DNA from: a virus
Length of the DNA stretch: 53,495 nt
IMG/VR virus record: IMGVR_UViG_3300025137_000055
Coordinates: 1-53,495 of that record
Reading direction: 5' to 3' (one strand)
The notes below the pieces were generated by a model that worked only from the letters and a program-made list of their open reading frames with translations, was not told where the DNA came from and searched no databases. The position numbers and the translations under genes were made by a program. This document shows, piece by piece, positions 8,584 to 16,282 of this stretch (its first letter is position 1; the number at the start of each line of letters is the position of its first letter).

Positions 8584-9228
8584 ATGATCCCTAGAGTGTT
8601 AGAAGATATCTGTAATAAGCTGCGACAAGAGAAGATCGCAATCAGCGAAAGTGTTGAAGGTGAAGGACGTGGTGGAAGTCTAAAAGATGAAGGAACCATC
8701 ATTCGTCTTTTGGAAAGCGATCCCAAATTAGGTGAGTATGTTCTTTCCGAAGATGCTCGTAGGTTCGGTGACATGACCGTATTAGATTACGACAATAAAA
8801 ATAAGTATGTTGTCAATATCAAAACATCAATTGGCAGTAGTGATAACGCAACTAGCAAGATCGGATTTTTATATGCTCTTACAGATATAGAACCCGAAGA
8901 AATGCCCAAAAGTATGAACTGGTCAAAGTTTATGGACTTGTTGGAAGAACGTAAATCTAATATCCCAACCAAAGATTATTGGTTCCTATGTGTCGATAAA
9001 AAAGATTCTAGTAATGTAATGATTAGAGGTGCAAAGCAAATCAATTGTTGGACAGAAAATGCAAACCCATCTAATATGCTTCAGATCAACTGGCAGAAAG
9101 AGAAAATATTACCACCCATTGATCGAACATATGATGAAGCATATGATGTTCTTGTTGGTGGTATAAAACGATGTATACAAAAATTTACTAATAATTTGCC
9201 TGAAGAGTTACGACCTAATGTTATATAA
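8584..9228 (+). CDS. Putative type II restriction endonuclease, EcoRV-like
   Basis: ATG 8584 follows the conserved leader (AAAGAGAGAAAAAAAT) and gives 214 residues. An upstream TTG frame at 8563 is leader sequence. The core FGDMTV (Asp63), then 14 residues, then VVNIKTS (Asn78-Ile-Lys80) matches the spacing of the EcoRV active site (PD...DIK). Glu36 or Glu44 could correspond to the EcoRV Glu45 position. In place of the usual second acidic residue there is Asn, so activity is uncertain. The stop overlaps the start of a DNA methyltransferase by 11 bp, the classic context of a type II restriction-modification pair. The fold call rests on motif and context only. Alternative: an inactive or different PD-(D/E)XK nuclease. 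Confidence 0.6.
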   Translation: MIPRVLEDICNKLRQEKIAISESVEGEGRGGSLKDEGTIIRLLESDPKLGEYVLSEDARRFGDMTVLDYDNKNKYVVNIKTSIGSSDNATSKIGFLYALTDIEPEEMPKSMNWSKFMDLLEERKSNIPTKDYWFLCVDKKDSSNVMIRGAKQINCWTENANPSNMLQINWQKEKILPPIDRTYDEAYDVLVGGIKRCIQKFTNNLPEELRPNVI

Positions 9229-10033
9229 TAATTCCTGTTTCGAAATATTCCCCCAACTTGAGGACAACTCTGTTGATATGGTTTGTGTTGATCCTCCATA
9301 TGGAACCACATCTATTTCTTGGGATAAGATCCTTGATTTTAATTTGATGTGGGAAGAGTTAAATCGTATAGTAAAACCGAAGGGAAACATTTTGATCTTC
9401 GGATCTCAACCGTTTTCGGCGTTAGTGATAACATCAAATCTAAAACAATTTAGATACGAGTTAGTGTGGAATAAAAATAAATGTGGATCTCCAGGCCTTG
9501 CTAAAATTAGACCACAAAAAGTTCATGAGAACATCATGATATTTTCTAAAGAATCTGGAGGCACCTACAACCCTATCATGGAATCTGGTGATCCATATGC
9601 ACGACAATCTAAAAATCCAGAAGGATATGGGTCTGGAAAAAATACACATAATTATGGGTTCGGTAAAACGAAATCAATGGGTTCAAAGAATGACGGAACT
9701 AGGTATCCTAAAAGCATACTACATGCTAGTAGAAATTTTTCAGCACAACAAACAGTCCATCCGACACAAAAGCCTACAAACCTTTTGAACTGGTTGATTA
9801 TGACATATTCAAATCCAGATGATGTGGTTATGGATTTTACAATGGGCAGTGGAAGTTGTGGGGTGAGTTGCAAACTCACAGGAAGAAAATTCATTGGAAT
9901 TGAACAAGATAAAGATTATTTTGAGATATCACGTCAAAGAATCGAAGACATTAATATATTAGAAGAGAACATTGTATCACCTAGTGATCATCAACTAACA
10001 ACACAACTTTCGAAAGATATGAGAACAAAGTAA
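9218..10033 (+). CDS. DNA adenine methyltransferase, beta class
   Basis: This 271-residue protein has catalytic motif DPPY at residues 25-28 near the N-terminus, HPTQKP at 181-186 and the SAM-binding motif DFTMGSGS at 206-213. The order IV-then-I is that of beta-class N6-adenine or N4-cytosine amino-methyltransferases; the DPPY form favours N6-adenine. It overlaps the putative endonuclease by 11 bp and shares its promoter. It would modify phage and host DNA at the sites of the partner nuclease. An orphan protective methyltransferase is the alternative. The reaction class is well supported; the target site cannot be read from sequence. Confidence 0.88.
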   Translation: MLYNNSCFEIFPQLEDNSVDMVCVDPPYGTTSISWDKILDFNLMWEELNRIVKPKGNILIFGSQPFSALVITSNLKQFRYELVWNKNKCGSPGLAKIRPQKVHENIMIFSKESGGTYNPIMESGDPYARQSKNPEGYGSGKNTHNYGFGKTKSMGSKNDGTRYPKSILHASRNFSAQQTVHPTQKPTNLLNWLIMTYSNPDDVVMDFTMGSGSCGVSCKLTGRKFIGIEQDKDYFEISRQRIEDINILEENIVSPSDHQLTTQLSKDMRTK

Positions 10034-10060
10034 TCTAGTGTGAAAAATTTTTAAAAACGC

Positions 10061-10089
10061 TTGACAAAAGTTGTTTCACTTGGTATAAT
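10061..10089 (+). promoter_or_regulatory. Early sigma70 promoter (TTGACA-17-TATAAT)
   Basis: TTGACA 10061-10066, 17-bp spacer, TATAAT 10084-10089, followed by the conserved leader to 10114. Confidence 0.9.
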
Positions 10090-10124
10090 GGTTACATAAA
10101 TTGATAAAGAGAGAGAAAAAAGTT

Positions 10125-10658
10125 ATGGCATATGTATCCCAAGAAGACAAAAAGAATCTAGCCCCTGCGATCAAAGCAGTTCTAAAGAAGTATAACGTCA
10201 AAGCGTCAATCGCTGTTCGTCATCACTCTACCCTTGTTGTGAATATTAAGTCTAGTCCACTAGATATTATCTCTGCTGTGAATGAGAGTCAACTAGAAAG
10301 AACTCGTCTTGACCTAGAGTGTAATCCACACGACTGTAAGACTACTGCTGCTCGACTTGCTGAACAATATGTCCAAGTGAATGAGTACTGGTTAGAAGAG
10401 AACTACAAGTCTGACCCCGTTGTGTTGGCATTCCTACTTGAGTTGAAAGAAGCGATGCACGGACCAGACTACTTCTGTGAAGATGATAGTCAGACTGACT
10501 ACTTCCACCGATCACACTACATCGACATCAATGTTGGATCATGGAGCAAACCATACATCTGCACTGACAGTCCTCGTGACTGGACTCCAGAGATAGAAGA
10601 ACTTAACCAACGTGCTGAACAAATTATTGAATCACAAAAGACAGCGATGGCTGCATAG
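10125..10658 (+). CDS. Hypothetical early protein
   Basis: ATG 10125 lies a few bases after GAGAGAAAAAAG and gives 177 residues; the TTG frame from 10101 is leader. The N-terminal part (LKKYNVKASIAVRHHSTLVV, then NIKSSPLDI) resembles, from memory, a small domain found in phage and plasmid polyvalent proteins, but I cannot confirm it. The C-terminal half is aromatic and acidic (MHGPDYFCEDDSQTDYFHRS). It leads a three-gene cluster ending at the terminator near 11028. Confidence 0.6.
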   Translation: MAYVSQEDKKNLAPAIKAVLKKYNVKASIAVRHHSTLVVNIKSSPLDIISAVNESQLERTRLDLECNPHDCKTTAARLAEQYVQVNEYWLEENYKSDPVVLAFLLELKEAMHGPDYFCEDDSQTDYFHRSHYIDINVGSWSKPYICTDSPRDWTPEIEELNQRAEQIIESQKTAMAA

Positions 10659-10668
10659 GAGATATATT

Positions 10669-10860
10669 ATGATGAACTTTAAATACACTGAACAAGAACT
10701 AGTCTCAAAGATTGTAAGTAACCTAGAGAACGAAAACGATTCCCCACACTATGTGATTGGTTACCTGAGTTCTATGCTGTCGGTAATCGCAGCTAAGTCT
10801 CCGATCGCGTTAGACTACATCAATGAGACTCTTGACTACACGAACCTACCTAATGAGTGA
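10669..10860 (+). CDS. Small hypothetical protein
   Basis: A clear AGGAG at 10657-10661 stands 7 bp before ATG 10669, which fixes the start (or ATG 10672, also in frame) and rejects the longer frame from 10612. The product is 63 residues, helical, ending DYTNLPNE. Its stop overlaps the next gene. Confidence 0.65.
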   Translation: MMNFKYTEQELVSKIVSNLENENDSPHYVIGYLSSMLSVIAAKSPIALDYINETLDYTNLPNE

Positions 10861-11005
10861 GGTTTGGTGCGTCGAGTGGTATGACGATAACGATGAACGT
10901 CACATAGAATGGAATGTTCGAGACCCTGAGAGTCTCCGAAAGAATTTAATTGACCTAGGTATGGACCCCACACGGATCGATATCTATCTAAAAGATGTTT
11001 CATAA
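10853..11005 (+). CDS. Small hypothetical protein
   Basis: ATG 10853 overlaps the end of the previous gene by 8 bp and gives 50 residues (MSEVWCVEWYDDNDERHIEW). It is acidic and aromatic. The region upstream is the previous gene in another frame, so the longer frame from 10823 is not preferred. A rho-independent terminator follows 22 bp later. Confidence 0.55.
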   Translation: MSEVWCVEWYDDNDERHIEWNVRDPESLRKNLIDLGMDPTRIDIYLKDVS

Positions 11006-11027
11006 CCTTTCTCTCAAGGAACCTTTG

Positions 11028-11051
11028 CCCTTCTTCGGAAGGGTTTTTTTT
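11028..11051 (+). terminator. Rho-independent terminator
   Basis: CCCTTC (11028-11033), UUCG tetraloop, GAAGGG (11038-11043), then eight T. It ends the 10125-11005 cluster and insulates it from the promoter at 11072. Confidence 0.9.
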
Positions 11052-11071
11052 AATTTATTTTTATAAAACGC

Positions 11072-11100
11072 TTGACAAAGCCCGTTAAGTGTAGTATAAT
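11072..11100 (+). promoter_or_regulatory. Early sigma70 promoter (TTGACA-17-TATAAT)
   Basis: TTGACA 11072-11077, 17-bp spacer, TATAAT 11095-11100. Its leader (ACTTGTATTGA..GAGAGAG) matches the 7391 cassette more than the other three. Confidence 0.9.
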
Positions 11101-11135
11101 ACTTGTATTGATTATGAGAACTGAGAGAGAAAATA

Positions 11136-11258
11136 ATGAATAATGAAAACTGGACAGACAACACCGAAGCTTGGGAAGATGCTACCTTCCTCACACAGGA
11201 AGAGTACGACGCCATCAAGATTGATCCGTCCAAACCAATTGACATACGAGAGGTATAA
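11136..11258 (+). CDS. Small acidic protein, 40 residues
   Basis: ATG 11136 follows CTGAGAGAGAAAAT and opens 40 codons (MNNENWTDNTEAWEDATFLT) to TAA 11256-11258. The next gene starts 2 bp later. The product is acidic and rich in Trp, Asn and Asp. Promoter, ribosome site and tight spacing support it as a real short gene. Function unknown. Confidence 0.65.
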   Translation: MNNENWTDNTEAWEDATFLTQEEYDAIKIDPSKPIDIREV

Positions 11259-11260
11259 TA

Positions 11261-11668
11261 ATGAGTAGAGTTAATCTAGTAATACACACACAGAATTGGG
11301 AAAACTATGGCGCCCACGATTGGGACGGTCAAGGCGAATGCCCACAGTGTTGGAAGGCTAAGGGTGGTGACACCTATGTGTATGGGTTCGAGTTTGAGGA
11401 CCACATTTCAGTTCGATACATGATGGAGTCTATCAATCCGCTTATCGAGTCTGCTAATGATTATGCAGAGAATAAAGTTATTGATTGGTCTGTCGAAGAC
11501 GTGGATACCGTCGCGTGGGATTCGTGGGATAAACCATACTACCTAACAAAAAACTTCTATGGTAACTACATCGCTACTCGCGAGTTGTTGTTCCCTGAAG
11601 GTGTAACAGAATCTTTTGTAATGGGTCGACAACGTGAACGTCTAGAGTATCATCGCACTGCTGCCTAG
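11261..11668 (+). CDS. Hypothetical early protein with CxxC pair
   Basis: This 135-residue protein starts at ATG 11261 right after the 40-residue gene. It contains [12 protein letters not shown] (a single CxxC pair at about residues 26-29) and is rich in Trp, Tyr and acidic residues. Similar proteins occur in early regions of large phages, from memory. No catalytic motif is identified. It converges with iscA; the two stops overlap by 4 bp with no terminator between. Confidence 0.65.
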   Translation: MSRVNLVIHTQNWENYGAHDWDGQGECPQCWKAKGGDTYVYGFEFEDHISVRYMMESINPLIESANDYAENKVIDWSVEDVDTVAWDSWDKPYYLTKNFYGNYIATRELLFPEGVTESFVMGRQRERLEYHRTAA

Positions 11669-11985
11669 ACGTGGAAACTTTCTCCGCAACCACATTCATC
11701 TTTGACATTAGGGTTTCTAAACTGGAACCCTTCGTTCAATCCCTCTCTAACATAATCTAACTCAGTCCCATCAAGATAAACCAAACTCTTAGGGTCAACC
11801 ACTAATGTAACATCGCCACATTGCATGACAACATCACCCCCCTCTGGAGTATCAACAAACTCTAATAGATAAGACAAACCAGAACACCCATTAGTACGTA
11901 CACCCAACCTAACACCAACACCCGTAGAACGATGCTCCAAATGTTTTACCATTTGTTGTTCCGCAGCTGATGTCATAGTAATCAT
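11665..11985 (-). CDS. iscA: A-type Fe-S carrier IscA
   Basis: This 106-residue protein has the three conserved cysteines of A-type carriers: Cys in TNGCSG near residue 34 and the pair in [11 protein letters not shown] at the C-terminus. The segments GVRLGVRT and [14 protein letters not shown] match gammaproteobacterial IscA almost word for word. IscA carries iron or Fe-S clusters from scaffold to target apoproteins. Its start overlaps the iscU stop (ATGA), so both are translated together. No iscS, hscA or fdx is near, so it would rely on host desulfurase and chaperones. It ends a late baseplate operon. Confidence 0.92.
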   Translation of the reverse strand: MITMTSAAEQQMVKHLEHRSTGVGVRLGVRTNGCSGLSYLLEFVDTPEGGDVVMQCGDVTLVVDPKSLVYLDGTELDYVREGLNEGFQFRNPNVKDECGCGESFHV

Positions 11986-12365
11986 TTCTTTCTCTTCTCT
12001 CTCACGTCCCTGACAGCAGTCTTAATAGCATCCTCTGCCAACACCGAACAGTGTATCTTTACAGGTGGTAACGACAACTCCTGTGCCAGTTCGGTATTCT
12101 TTATTTGTTCTGCATCGTCTATATGTCTCCCCTTAACCCATTCCGTTAGGAGAGAACTAGATGCAATCGCTGAACCACACCCATAGGTCTTGAACTTAGC
12201 ATCCTCTATGATACCATCATCACTCACCTGTATCTGTAGTCGCATCACATCACCACAGGCTGGTGCACCTACCATCCCTGTCCCTACGTTGATTGACTTC
12301 TCGTCCAACACACCTACGTTCCTAGGGTTCTCGTAGTGGTCGATTACTTTGTCACTGTACGCCAT
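11982..12365 (-). CDS. iscU: Fe-S cluster scaffold protein IscU
   Basis: This 127-residue protein begins [18 protein letters not shown] and keeps all cluster ligands: Cys in GAPACGDV, Cys in KTYGCGSA and His-Cys in [12 protein letters not shown]. The LPPVK motif, recognised by the HscA chaperone, is intact. The whole length aligns by eye with E. coli IscU (128 residues). The start lies inside the last 14 bp of the upstream structural gene, which ties it to the late gp48-gp5 operon. IscU assembles [2Fe-2S] and [4Fe-4S] clusters using sulfur from IscS. Very likely functional with host partners. Confidence 0.95.
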   Translation of the reverse strand: MAYSDKVIDHYENPRNVGVLDEKSINVGTGMVGAPACGDVMRLQIQVSDDGIIEDAKFKTYGCGSAIASSSLLTEWVKGRHIDDAEQIKNTELAQELSLPPVKIHCSVLAEDAIKTAVRDVREKRKK

Positions 12366-13563
12366 TAGGTATCTCCGGTAGTTGCGGTAGTTGTAGGTCG
12401 ATGCTCATAGGAACACCGATCAGTTTGAGGAAGTCACAAAAGGTCAGAGTCAATAGGTCCATCAACGCACCCAGTCCGATCGCATCCAAGAACGATTTGA
12501 TCTTCTTTATCCATTGGTTGATCAGTTCCTTCTGCCATTGAGTGAACCAGTCTCTCGCTGCACGGACGAGGTCTTCTATCTGCACCTCCCCCACGATCAC
12601 TGTGGTTTTGATCTCTCCACCCAGTAAATCTAACAGAGAAACTCCGAATAATTGAATCTCTTTCAACATCTCGATTATAAAACTATTCACACTGAAATTT
12701 TGTATATCGTCTTTTAACTGGTCAATCTTGTCTTGGGCTTCCTTTTTTAGGTCTCCAACAAGGGTTTTCGCATCATTTTCTAATGTTTCTAACTGTTTTT
12801 GTAGATCTTTTATGTAATCTTCTGCCTGTTTTTTCAGTGTGTCTATCTGTTCCCTTATCCACGTCTCCAGATCAAACTCCAAAAGAGCGGGTAATGAAGG
12901 TAATCCGAGTGCATCCCAGATGTCCTTAAACTTGTCAATTAACTTACCAAACAGACTATGTAATAGGTTTGTACATGCCTTTACGATCTCACTTTTAATG
13001 TAATCCCATGTAAGTTTACCTTTCCACTCATTACATATGATACCAAACTCTCCCTTGTAGTACTGATATGCTTCTGGTACTATGTTATAGAATCTATCTA
13101 TTTCATCAGTGATTTGTTTCTTTATACGTTCCTGTTCTTCCTTCTCTAGTATTCTTAACAGATCAATACTTAGACCCATAATGGATATATTGAAGTTAAC
13201 AGGGATTATTTTAGAGATCAGTTCCATCATCTTTATAGGAACATACATATGGAATTCAGCAATCAACTGAGTCCATGCATCGTTAGCTTCTTTCTGCCAA
13301 TCACGTATCTGTCCTTTAGTCCACCAAGGAGAAAGTATTTCTGACTGCAACTCAAAGAACTCTTCGATCTGTTCTATGATGTCTTCTAATTGTTTTTTAT
13401 AGTCTAGGTCTATATCAGGAGTCTGTGATAGGTATACTTTTAGTTGACTAGGTATAGCTGCTATATCATTATAGAACTGTACATACTCCGCTTTGGTAGG
13501 AAGTAAGGAACCAGAGCAGGGCAACTCTGTATTGAATGTAGGGAGTTGGAATGTAGTTGTCAT
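12352..13563 (-). CDS. Coiled-coil virion protein next to the baseplate hub
   Basis: This 403-residue protein sits 1 bp after the gp5-like spike gene. It is rich in charged helices; the stretch around residues 235-290 (IDTLKKQAEDYIKDLQKQLE and on) is a clear coiled coil. The C-terminus ends with a Pro-Leu-rich tail ([14 protein letters not shown]). A hub-associated or tail-length role is plausible from position, but no T4 counterpart is recognised. The last 14 bp overlap iscU. Confidence 0.65.
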   Translation of the reverse strand: MTTTFQLPTFNTELPCSGSLLPTKAEYVQFYNDIAAIPSQLKVYLSQTPDIDLDYKKQLEDIIEQIEEFFELQSEILSPWWTKGQIRDWQKEANDAWTQLIAEFHMYVPIKMMELISKIIPVNFNISIMGLSIDLLRILEKEEQERIKKQITDEIDRFYNIVPEAYQYYKGEFGIICNEWKGKLTWDYIKSEIVKACTNLLHSLFGKLIDKFKDIWDALGLPSLPALLEFDLETWIREQIDTLKKQAEDYIKDLQKQLETLENDAKTLVGDLKKEAQDKIDQLKDDIQNFSVNSFIIEMLKEIQLFGVSLLDLLGGEIKTTVIVGEVQIEDLVRAARDWFTQWQKELINQWIKKIKSFLDAIGLGALMDLLTLTFCDFLKLIGVPMSIDLQLPQLPEIPNGVQ

Positions 13564-13564
13564 A

Positions 13565-14212
13565 TTAGGAGTTTAGTTTAACGACTGTACCGTTTACATT
13601 AATGACAGGTGATGTGACATTGATTTGTCCTGATGATATGATCGTTATAGTTCTAGCCTTAGTTTTAGTAGCGTCAATCGTCATGTTACCGTCTTTGTCC
13701 ATCTCATAGTACGTACCCGACTTGTGGGATTCTTTAATACGTTCAGCGCCAGGCGTATCATCGTATTCCTTGTAGTGTCCACTCTCTGTCTCATAGACTT
13801 TATTGTAAGGATAGTTATCTAGTGCTTTGGAGTTTGTATCGAGTTCTGTGATGGGTTTTTCTTTTTCATCTTTTTTTCCGGTGTCGTTTTCTTTGGGTAC
13901 AGTACCAATAACCATAGGCAACTGAGAGTTCTGACCATCCAAGAACATACCGAACACCTGTGAACCTACAAGGATACCTAAGTTCTGTCCTTTACCTTTG
14001 TGGATACCTTGAGTGATTGGTACAACGATCTGAGCCCAAGGCAGATCTTTTTCGGCGATTAAATATTTGTCTCCTTTTTTAGCGTCGTAAACCCCGAAAA
14101 CTCTAACCTTCACGCGACCGAGTTTCAGGGGATCGTCCTTCACATTAACAACTTCACCAAGGAACCAACGTGTCTGGTCACCATAGAAATCAACAAAAGT
14201 ATTGGGTATCAT
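13565..14212 (-). CDS. 5: Baseplate hub/spike protein gp5-like, without lysozyme domain
   Basis: This 215-residue protein has the gp5/VgrG OB-fold at the N-terminus (WFLGEVVNVKDDPLKLGRVK, then VRVFGVY) and a C-terminal beta-helix repeat (INVTSPVINVNGTVV). T4 gp5 has 575 residues because it contains a lysozyme domain between these parts; that domain is absent here. The protein would form the membrane-puncturing spike under the tail tube. Its start overlaps the gp27-like stop by 4 bp, the expected partner order. Confidence 0.85.
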   Translation of the reverse strand: MIPNTFVDFYGDQTRWFLGEVVNVKDDPLKLGRVKVRVFGVYDAKKGDKYLIAEKDLPWAQIVVPITQGIHKGKGQNLGILVGSQVFGMFLDGQNSQLPMVIGTVPKENDTGKKDEKEKPITELDTNSKALDNYPYNKVYETESGHYKEYDDTPGAERIKESHKSGTYYEMDKDGNMTIDATKTKARTITIISSGQINVTSPVINVNGTVVKLNS

Positions 14213-15570
14213 TTTACATCACCATTGTCAAGTTTAACGCATGATAGTGAGACCGTATAGGACTCTCTACTAATATTATGTTTGGCTGAGAATATGAGAA
14301 AGTCACCGGACTTCTTATTATCAAAGAAATAGTCGGTGTCTTCGGGTGCCATGTTTCTCAGGAATCGTGTGGTTAATTTCCTACCGATAGTGTAGTTACT
14401 GTCACCCGCTAAAAAATCTGTACCATTGACAGTAATGTCGATGGAGTTCTTTTTAAGCAGTTGATCCATAGCTTTATTGATAATGTTTAACTTATAGTGC
14501 GCGACATCTTTACTTTGCATATATGAATTTTGTTGAATATTTCCACCCATTGTCATTATAGGGTGGTGTGCCTGAGTACCACCAATCATAGAAATGCTTC
14601 TAGATTTTGATTTGTTAAAGGATATATTGTTGTGTTTATATATTTCGTCATAGACCAAAGATTTCATTCCAAGATCTTCTTTTATTTTTTTTATAACATT
14701 TTCCTGTACATCAAATGAGAAATAGTGGTCTTTATTCTTTGTGGGATCAATGAATCTATATTCGGCACCTATGAGTCCTTTCTGTATCAGAGACAAAAGA
14801 TCTTCATTATTTTTTGATTGATATTCCAAGATAGTTCTTCTGTTTGTCGTAGAATATACATAATCACGAGATGCAGTAGACTTAGCATAAGTATAGGGAT
14901 GATTTGGATTCATTGAACCTACAGATAACATATTTTCCAAATCTATGAAAGTTAAATATTCATCTGCTATAGTAGAATATAGATAAAAAGGATAACCACT
15001 ACTAGTACAAGCTCTATTTTTTATCCAAGACACCGCTTCAATAGCATTAAGGTTTGGTATTATTACTTTCATATTTTGACAAGACTCACCAATTATCTCA
15101 ATTTTCTTTTTATCAAGAAATTTATTCGATATTTTTTTTATAATGTTTTCGGGTTTTCCTGAATATGACAGGTTAATGTTATTAAGACTTGCTGTGTATG
15201 CTATGTCTTCTATGAGATGAAATATAAAAAATTCAGAATTCTCATTAGATTTATTGGAACTTACGATTTTTTCCAAATAAAATGTCTTTGAAATTTGTTT
15301 GGTATCATGTCTGATTAATTTTAAATTAATAATAATCTTTTCGCCTCCGGAAATTTCGGCCGAAGAAATAACATCATTAACATCTCCGAAAGCTAACCAA
15401 GCTGTAAGATAAGGCTTATCGACATGTTCAAATATCTGTATGTCAGTGGTTGTCCCAGTTATGTCGACAAGATTACCTCCCAATTTATCGGATTGCAAAA
15501 AAACCTCAAATTCTACAGAACTATTTGATTCACTTTCACCTAAACTATTTGACTCACTAATATCGTTCAT
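14209..15570 (-). CDS. 27: Baseplate hub protein, gp27-like
   Basis: This 453-residue protein (T4 gp27 is 391) lies between gp53 and gp5. It contains VEFEVFLQSDKLGGN and DIQIFEHVDKPYLTAWLAF near the N-terminus, then IPNLNAIEAVSWIKNRA, a pattern typical of gp27/hub proteins in marine T4-like phages. Gp27 forms a trimeric torus joining tube and spike. Position and pattern support the call; sequence divergence from T4 is large. Confidence 0.75.
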   Translation of the reverse strand: MNDISESNSLGESESNSSVEFEVFLQSDKLGGNLVDITGTTTDIQIFEHVDKPYLTAWLAFGDVNDVISSAEISGGEKIIINLKLIRHDTKQISKTFYLEKIVSSNKSNENSEFFIFHLIEDIAYTASLNNINLSYSGKPENIIKKISNKFLDKKKIEIIGESCQNMKVIIPNLNAIEAVSWIKNRACTSSGYPFYLYSTIADEYLTFIDLENMLSVGSMNPNHPYTYAKSTASRDYVYSTTNRRTILEYQSKNNEDLLSLIQKGLIGAEYRFIDPTKNKDHYFSFDVQENVIKKIKEDLGMKSLVYDEIYKHNNISFNKSKSRSISMIGGTQAHHPIMTMGGNIQQNSYMQSKDVAHYKLNIINKAMDQLLKKNSIDITVNGTDFLAGDSNYTIGRKLTTRFLRNMAPEDTDYFFDNKKSGDFLIFSAKHNISRESYTVSLSCVKLDNGDVK

Positions 15571-15577
15571 CGTATAA

Positions 15578-16282
15578 TTACCTTATGGCATCTCTGAATG
15601 CGTTGACAACGGTATTGACATTTTTTGGTTTTATTATTCTTATCTGTTTCAATTTATCATTCTCACTGACATAGAAATCTAAGTTGGTCACCTTCACACG
15701 ATCATTTGGTACAGGTAAGTATGGATTAATATCTACGAGATCCCCATTCAATGTGTAATGATGTGCAGCGAGATACTCATCACCAATAGAAATAAAGGAA
15801 TACGTCGAATTGTTTTCTACCAGTTTTATCAGTTGATCAGTTGCAAATGATCCATCAGACTTCACAGTAACTTGACCAAGATCCAAATTGATATGTAATA
15901 CCGTAGCATTGGTTCCAGAAGTATATCCCCTTATTTCCTGACCCACATATAATTTTGATGGTGTGTCGGTATTGAACAGGAAGGTCTGATTAGGATGATC
16001 TTTTTTGACTTTATCTGTTATCTCTTCCTGAGACATAGGCCAACCTTGTTCCCTCAGTTTTGGGTTCATAAAATAAAATACCCAATGAAGTTGAGGATCT
16101 CTGTATATTTTATAGGCAAGATGATCTGGTCTTTCACCACTTTTTATATAGTAATCTTGATAAAAACTTGAAGATAATCTAATTTCATCAAGAATCTCTG
16201 CATACGCCGACAAATTTGTCATTACAACAAGTTCTCCCTCAAAGGAATAACCCACCATTGGAAAATCTTTAAAATATGACAT
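15578..16282 (-). CDS. 53: Baseplate wedge protein gp53
   Basis: This 234-residue protein (T4 gp53 is 196) shows the family hallmarks near residues 45-80: YYIKSGERPDHLAYKIYRDP, then QLHWVFYFMNP. A LysM-like stretch (KLIKLVENNSTYSFISIGDE region) may follow. Gp53 helps bind wedges around the hub. It shares its start base with the gp48 stop (16282). Confidence 0.88.
   Translation of the reverse strand: MSYFKDFPMVGYSFEGELVVMTNLSAYAEILDEIRLSSSFYQDYYIKSGERPDHLAYKIYRDPQLHWVFYFMNPKLREQGWPMSQEEITDKVKKDHPNQTFLFNTDTPSKLYVGQEIRGYTSGTNATVLHINLDLGQVTVKSDGSFATDQLIKLVENNSTYSFISIGDEYLAAHHYTLNGDLVDINPYLPVPNDRVKVTNLDFYVSENDKLKQIRIIKPKNVNTVVNAFRDAIR

Noticed and set aside
7724-10124. TTG starts that extend the early genes at 7748, 8584 and 10125 by a common MIKRE-type segment
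   Set aside because: The segment is the shared non-coding leader of the promoter cassettes, and each has an ATG right after a ribosome site.
13565-14212. Lysozyme activity in the gp5-like spike
   Set aside because: The protein is only 215 residues and has OB-fold and beta-helix parts but no lysozyme catalytic residues.
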